From Candidatus Poribacteria bacterium (GTDB lineage Bacteria > Poribacteria > WGA-4E > WGA-3G), in contig PYJE01000203.1 of NCBI GenBank assembly GCA_003635305.1, forward strand, positions 1 through 33,831: a DNA stretch of 33,831 bases, read 5' to 3'. The translations under genes were made by a program, and so were the position numbers. Positions 29,886 through 33,831 of the stretch are shown here, piece by piece; within the stretch, counting starts at the first letter, position 1; every line of letters begins with the position of its first letter. The notes beneath the pieces are model-generated. The model saw nothing but the letters and a program-made list of their open reading frames with translations. It had not been told where the DNA came from and did no database searches.

Positions 29886-29915
29886 GTAGGCGCGCTTTCA
29901 AATCGCGCCTCTGGG
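29886..29915. repeat. GTAGGCGCGC palindrome between the two exbD genes
   Basis: GTAGGCGCGC-TTTCAAA-TCGCGCCTC, slightly imperfect, sits within the operon. It might modulate the relative expression of the two ExbDs at RNA level. Confidence 0.75.
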
Positions 29916-29947
29916 ACATTGGGGCTGTCCAGAAAAAGGAGATTCAG

Positions 29948-30370
29948 ATGGCTATCAACATGTCCCGAAGAAGGAATAAGGGCGAAGACGATGACATTCC
30001 GATGGCACCGATGATCGACTGCGTCTTTTTGCTGTTGATTTTCTTCATGGTATCGGCTGTCATGCGGGTTCCCCCGCCGTTCACTGTCACGCTGCCAGAT
30101 TCCGCGACGCAGCATGAATTCACCCGCAAGAAGTTCAACCTCTTTATCAGCAGTGATGGACGTATCTCTATCGATGACCAGGAGATGCTGTCACTGGCGG
30201 ACATGGAGCTCTGGATCGCGGCGCATGAAAACCAGATTAGCACGCTGATTATCAAAGCGGATAAGCGTGCGAAGCACGGCGTTGTGATTGACGTGGTGGA
30301 ACGCGCGAAAATGCGCTCCAGTAAACCGGAGGGACTTGAAATCGCATTTGCGGTTTCGGAAGAGGACTAG
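29948..30370 (+). CDS. exbD: ExbD/TolR-family protein 2
   Basis: 140 residues. It is the same architecture as its neighbour: a basic, acidic N-terminus (SRRRNKGEDDD), the helix MAPMIDCVFLLLIFFMVSAV with the aspartate, and a periplasmic domain (FTVTLPDSATQHEF, FNLFISSDGRISIDDQEML, ISTLIIKADKRAKHGVVIDVVERAKM). The helix is nearly identical to that of ExbD 1, but the periplasmic part is diverged, so the two may form mixed dimers within one ExbB pentamer or serve different partners. AAGGAG lies before the ATG. A strong terminator follows the stop. Confidence 0.92.
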   Translation: MAINMSRRRNKGEDDDIPMAPMIDCVFLLLIFFMVSAVMRVPPPFTVTLPDSATQHEFTRKKFNLFISSDGRISIDDQEMLSLADMELWIAAHENQISTLIIKADKRAKHGVVIDVVERAKMRSSKPEGLEIAFAVSEED

Positions 30371-30388
30371 TTCCTCATTCGGCGGAAA

Positions 30389-30424
30389 AAAAAGAAAAAA
30401 GGCAGCCGCGGCTGCCTTTTTTTC
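30389..30424. terminator. Bidirectional intrinsic terminator of the exbB-exbD operon
   Basis: A perfect 16-bp palindrome GGCAGCCGCGGCTGCC (30401-30416) is flanked by an A-tract upstream and TTTTTTT downstream. This is a textbook rho-independent terminator and the best one in the window. Confidence 0.92.
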
Positions 30425-30454
30425 TTGCAAAGCGAGACGGTTTTGTGGTATCCT
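30425..30454 (+). promoter_or_regulatory. Candidate promoter after the terminator
   Basis: TTGCAA (30425-30430), 18-bp spacer, TGG-TATCCT (30449-30454). It contains the same 17 bases TTTTGTGGTATCCTAAT as the promoter at 837-865. Confidence 0.55.
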
Positions 30455-30704
30455 AATTGATTCAGGCCGGACGCGAATGCCAGAATCCCCCACCGGTAGG
30501 CGCGGTTTGACTACTCACAGTTTTGGGCGTACGTCGTTGATGGCGCGGTTTCAAACCGCGCCTACCGGATGCGTCTGCGGTTGATGGCGCGGTTTCAAAC
30601 CGCGCCTACCGGATGCGTCTGCGTCAGTCCTATTCTGAGTTACAAACCGCCTCTGGCAGAGGCACCTGGTCCTTCACCTGGACAGGCATTCGGAGGTAAA
30701 CGAA
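30455..30704. repeat. Leader with one half palindrome and two tandem 44-bp palindromic units
   Basis: GTAGGCGCGGTTTGA at 30496 is a left half only. Two exact 44-bp units (30536-30579 and 30580-30623) each hold GGCGCGGTTTCAAACCGCGCC followed by TACCGGATGCGTCTGCG. The rest includes AGAGGCACC-GGT and a GGTCCTTCACCTGGAC motif. No separate gene is supported. Confidence 0.8.
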
Positions 30705-31250
30705 ATGGTTCAGACGCACCCCATCCCGGAAGTGGCATTAAATGCCATTGCTGAACAGGTTGGTAGATTGTTCCCATTGATCGGGGGCGGTTGGGATCCG
30801 CCGCGGCAAGTGCCCAAACCCGATCAAACCTACCAGGTCTGGTTTTTGCCTGCCGATGCGATTGCGGCAGGGACAGTTGATTTTTTGGCGCGCGCGCAAA
30901 ACACCGAACGGTGGCATTGCCAAATTTGGTGGGACAGCAAACCGATGTTTGTCGCACGGTTCATCGTCCGTAACGGAGATACCTCAGATTTGGAGCTGAG
31001 GCAAGTGTTAATCAACGAATATGCGAATAGCATTGACGAAGCCATTCGCTGGGTTGATACAAACGTTGAAGGCAACCCGTTGATACGCATCCTTGACATT
31101 CCTTCATGTTATATCACCGCCCTCTGGTTGATTGATGGTGATGAAAATAGGCTAGTCATCGCACGCCTTCCCCCGGGTCCGCAGGTGCTGAAACGTTTGG
31201 AGGTGTATTCAGCGCGCGCCTTCTTGACGAAAGTGCGGCAAAAGCGGTGA
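30705..31250 (+). CDS. Protein of unknown function (181 aa)
   Basis: I do not recognise this soluble 181-residue protein. It has no signal peptide or membrane helix. Predicted strands such as TYQVWFLPADAIAAG, WHCQIWWDSKPMFVARFIV and CYITALWLIDGDENRLVIARL, with a helix ELRQVLINEYANSIDEAIRWVD, suggest a compact alpha/beta fold, tryptophan-rich in the middle. CGGAGG lies 8 bases before the ATG, and a promoter stands about 250 bases upstream with palindromic repeats in the leader. It is convergent with gltB. The coding case is good; no function can be stated. Confidence 0.75.
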   Translation: MVQTHPIPEVALNAIAEQVGRLFPLIGGGWDPPRQVPKPDQTYQVWFLPADAIAAGTVDFLARAQNTERWHCQIWWDSKPMFVARFIVRNGDTSDLELRQVLINEYANSIDEAIRWVDTNVEGNPLIRILDIPSCYITALWLIDGDENRLVIARLPPGPQVLKRLEVYSARAFLTKVRQKR

Positions 31251-31295
31251 GTTCCGAGCTCCCTTGCCACACCGAAACGTTTCCGCAAAACAAAA

Positions 31296-31318
31296 GGGCG
31301 AGGCAGAAAGCCTCGCCC
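31296..31318. terminator. Hairpin between convergent genes
   Basis: GGGCGAGGC-AGAAA-GCCTCGCCC, a perfect 9-bp stem, between the unknown gene and gltB. AAAACAAAA precedes it, so on the minus strand (the gltB side) the hairpin is followed by a TTTTGTTTT tract and works best for gltB. Confidence 0.8.
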
Positions 31319-31335
31319 TACGAAATAACGAAACA

Positions 31336-33831
31336 TCACCGTTTCCGCGGCCGCCGCGGCGTTCTCTTTCTCGGCCGCCGAACAGGAGCAGGTGGCGGCG
31401 GGGGCGGCGGTGTCACAACTTTGCAGAAGCACGGTAGGAACGCCTCCCACTCGGAGAGGATTTGCACCGCGCGGCAGCTGCCTGTCAACTCAGCATGTTG
31501 ACTGATAAGCGAGCGCAAGCACGCAACATCTGCCGCAGCCGTGACAGGTTCAAGTTTAATCAATTCTGGGTTGCATCGCTGCTGGAACTGTCCGCCTTCG
31601 TCCAGCACGTAGGCGGTGCCGCCTGTCATCCCGGCACCGAAGTTGCGTCCCGTCTCGCCAAGAATCACGACGGTTCCCTCTGTCATATACTCGCACCCGT
31701 GGTCTCCCACACCTTCCACTACGGCGGTGGCACCGCTGTTTCGGACACAGAACCGTTCGCCGGCTTTCCCCGCGGCGTAAAGTGTGCCACCGGTTGCGCC
31801 GTATAACACCGTGTTCCCGATGATGGTATTCTCATGCGAAGGGAACCGCGCCGTTTCAGAAGGTTTGATGACGATTTCCCCACCTGCTAACCCTTTTCCG
31901 ACATAGTCGTTCGCCTCGCCTGTCAACTGAAGGTGCATCCCCTTGCCACAGAAAGCACCGAAACTTTGCCCGGCACTGCCCCTGAAATGACAGCGAATTG
32001 TGCCATCAGGCAAGCCTGCGTCGCCGTAGCGCGTTGCGATGAGCCCGGAGACTTTCGCGCCCACCGTGCGGTGCGTATTCCGAATGGCGTAAGACAATTC
32101 AATCGGCGTTTGCTGCGCGATGGCCGCTTCAGCATCTTGCAAAATCCTGTCGTCGAGTGGCGGGTCTTTCCGGTCATTCCGTTCTTGGGTGTGGTAGCGC
32201 GGTTTCGTGCCGGTTGCATCCGCAGGTGTGAGGATTTCATCCAAGTTCAGCAGTGCGGCTTTTGGATAGTCCGATAAATCGGCGCGTGCCAGCAATTCGG
32301 GGCGGCCGATGATATCGTTCAGGGAACGGTAGCCGAGGTTCGCCAAGATGGCGCGCACCTCGTTCGCGACACCCATCATGAAGTTGACAACCATCTCTGG
32401 AGTGCCGGGGTACTTGGCGCGCAGGCCCGGGTCTTGCGTTGCGATGCCGACGGGACAAGTGTTCAGATGGCATTGCCGCGCCATCACACAGCCTGTAGCT
32501 ACCATCGCCATTGTGCCGAACCCGTATTCTTCCGCGCCTAGCATCGCCGCGATGACGATATCGCGTCCGGAACGCATACCGCCATCAACCCGCAGCACGA
32601 CACGTTCGCGCAAATCGTTTTGGACGAGGGAACGTTGCGTTTCCGCTAGCCCGAGTTCCCACGGGGTGCCGGCGTTCTTGATGGAGCTCAGCGGCGACGC
32701 ACCGGTGCCGCCCTCATGCCCGCTAATCTGAATCACATCGGCGTAACCTTTCGCCACGCCTGACGCAATCGTGCCAACCAAGAATTCCGATACTAACTTG
32801 ACTGCAATCTTCGCGCGCGGGTTCGCCTGCTTCAAATCATAGATGAGTTGCGCTAGATCTTCGATGGAATAAATGTCGTGGTGCGGCGGCGGTGAAATCA
32901 ACGGGACACCCGGCACCGAATGCCGAATCGCCGCAATCTCTGCCGTCACTTTATGCCCCGGAATCTGTCCACCTTCTCCCGGTTTTGAGCCTTGCGCCAT
33001 TTTAATTTCTAATTCCTGCGCGGAGGCGAGATACGTCGGTGTCACACCGAACCGTCCGGATGCCACCTGCTTCAAAGCACTTGAGGCGAGTTCTCCATCC
33101 GGTCTTCGCTGATAGCGTCCGCTGTCTTCGCCGCCTTCACCGCTGCCAGATTTCGCGCCGAGGCGGTTCATGGCGATAGCCAACGTCTCATGTGTTTCAC
33201 GGCTGAGCGCGCCGAAGGACATGCTCCCTGTTGTAAATCGGCGGACGATATCCGCTGCCGGCTCTACTGCGTCTAACGGGATAGGCGTGCCGGGTTTGAA
33301 ATCCAGCAATTCCCGTAAACTGGAAGGCTCACCGCTCTCAACGGCGTTGACGTATGTCTCATAATCCTCCGTTTTTCCTGCCTTGACAAACTTGTGGAGC
33401 GATTTGAACACAGAGGGGTTATAGGCGTGGAACTCGCCGTTTCTGCGGAAGCGGAAATAACCAGCCTCTTCCAAGTGGCCCTCGACACCCGAAAACGCCT
33501 TCGTGTGGAAATGGAGCGTCTCATCGGCGATATGCTCAAACCCAATGCCGTCCAAGCGCGAGGTAGTGCCGGTAAAGCAACGAGCTATCACCTCTGCACT
33601 AATACCGATTGCCTCGAAAATTTGGGCACCGCGATAACTTGACACCGTGGATATGCCCATCTTCGCCATAATTTTCAAGATGCCTTTCTCAATGGCTTCC
33701 TTATAGTTCGCCACCGCGGTTTCAGCGGTGAGTCCGTCGAGTTCCTCCTTCTCGGCGAGTTGCGCGATGGTGGAGAAGACGAGATACGGATTGATGGCAT
33801 TGGCACCATAACCGAGCAGGACAGCAAAATG
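31336..33831 (-). CDS. gltB: Glutamate synthase large subunit, C-terminal part (start beyond window)
   Basis: The reading frame is open to the right edge; about 831 residues are visible, lacking the glutaminase domain and most of the central domain. The enzyme makes two glutamates from glutamine and 2-oxoglutarate. Visible parts: the end of the central domain (GYGANAINPYL), the FMN/2-oxoglutarate barrel (SFGALSRETHETLAIAMNR, GEGGQIPGHKV, QISGHEGGTGASPLSSIK, VDGGMRSGRD) and the 3Fe-4S cysteines C-x5-C-x4-C in CVMARQCHLNTCPVGIATQ. The GXGXG beta-helix domain (DYVGKGLAGGEIVI) follows. The C-terminus is odd: where family members usually continue KVFP-x-Y-R, this one reads KVVT, then seven prolines and a very basic RRPRKRTPRRPRKR tail. 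A terminator hairpin follows. No gltD is visible on this side. Confidence 0.95.
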   Translation of the reverse strand, partial: HFAVLLGYGANAINPYLVFSTIAQLAEKEELDGLTAETAVANYKEAIEKGILKIMAKMGISTVSSYRGAQIFEAIGISAEVIARCFTGTTSRLDGIGFEHIADETLHFHTKAFSGVEGHLEEAGYFRFRRNGEFHAYNPSVFKSLHKFVKAGKTEDYETYVNAVESGEPSSLRELLDFKPGTPIPLDAVEPAADIVRRFTTGSMSFGALSRETHETLAIAMNRLGAKSGSGEGGEDSGRYQRRPDGELASSALKQVASGRFGVTPTYLASAQELEIKMAQGSKPGEGGQIPGHKVTAEIAAIRHSVPGVPLISPPPHHDIYSIEDLAQLIYDLKQANPRAKIAVKLVSEFLVGTIASGVAKGYADVIQISGHEGGTGASPLSSIKNAGTPWELGLAETQRSLVQNDLRERVVLRVDGGMRSGRDIVIAAMLGAEEYGFGTMAMVATGCVMARQCHLNTCPVGIATQDPGLRAKYPGTPEMVVNFMMGVANEVRAILANLGYRSLNDIIGRPELLARADLSDYPKAALLNLDEILTPADATGTKPRYHTQERNDRKDPPLDDRILQDAEAAIAQQTPIELSYAIRNTHRTVGAKVSGLIATRYGDAGLPDGTIRCHFRGSAGQSFGAFCGKGMHLQLTGEANDYVGKGLAGGEIVIKPSETARFPSHENTIIGNTVLYGATGGTLYAAGKAGERFCVRNSGATAVVEGVGDHGCEYMTEGTVVILGETGRNFGAGMTGGTAYVLDEGGQFQQRCNPELIKLEPVTAAADVACLRSLISQHAELTGSCRAVQILSEWEAFLPCFCKVVTPPPPPPPAPVRRPRKRTPRRPRKR

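Noticed and set aside
1-33831. tRNA, rRNA and tmRNA genes
   Set aside because: No cloverleaf with a GTTCRA T-arm or conserved rRNA stretch was seen on either strand by eye; a tRNAscan run would settle it.

Overview
The window looks like a chromosomal segment of a Gram-negative, moderately GC-rich, uncultured bacterium. Three secreted LamG-domain proteins, a bacterial microcompartment (BMC) shell protein next to PduL, and very many short palindromic intergenic repeats (arms GTAGGCGCGG / CCGCGCCTAC, and 9-nt-periodic CAGGATTTT / AATCCTG arms) recall Candidatus Poribacteria genomes. That assignment is inference from gene content and remembered repeat style; no 16S or marker tree is possible here. 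Outer-membrane, TonB-type and Tat-type genes support a diderm envelope. Promoters read well as sigma70-like (TTGACA - 17 bp - TATAAT/TATCCT), several with an extended -10 TGG.

Layout. 1-2216: a truncated nucleotidyltransferase (minus) divergent from a small unknown gene, then a small RipA-like membrane protein, separated by two copies of a 178-bp block of palindromes. 2217-6226: a minus-strand group, LamG - LamG - Gfo/Idh/MocA oxidoreductase - LamG, with a good promoter at 6198-6226. 6549-9247: a HAD hydrolase (minus), divergent from a DUF58 protein and an ABC ATPase. 9248-9935: a repeat field ending at the msrP promoter. 9936-13804: msrP, then a tightly packed trio (gluzincin peptidase, metallophosphoesterase, TPR protein). 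13870-16301: a coiled-coil membrane protein followed by a compact BMC module (BMC-H shell protein, PduL, flavoprotein). 16302-21134: a second repeat field, a secreted Tyr-rich/Arg-Ser-rich protein, a DUF5683 protein, a lipoprotein and a Wzz-type protein.

21249-23987 is the most unusual stretch. Two VapC-like PIN toxin genes each run in frame, without a stop, into a 78-79 residue antitoxin-like domain that has its own Shine-Dalgarno and ATG. Three further stand-alone copies of that small gene follow the fusions. The five small-protein copies are mosaics of two N-terminal and two C-terminal sequence types, and the spacers carry a conserved hairpin with one compensatory base change. Both fusion genes have strong promoters only 6 nt upstream of their ATG, so their mRNAs should be leaderless.

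23988-30370: a 734-bp gene-free region with several promoters and a run of four stem-loops leads into a large outer-membrane beta-barrel lipoprotein with calcium-loop motifs, followed by an ExbB with an extra periplasmic domain and two ExbDs. A clear bidirectional terminator closes this group. 30425-33831: an unknown gene convergent with a truncated glutamate synthase (GltB) that has a proline-rich, basic tail. No tRNA, rRNA, CRISPR array, transposase or replication origin was recognised.
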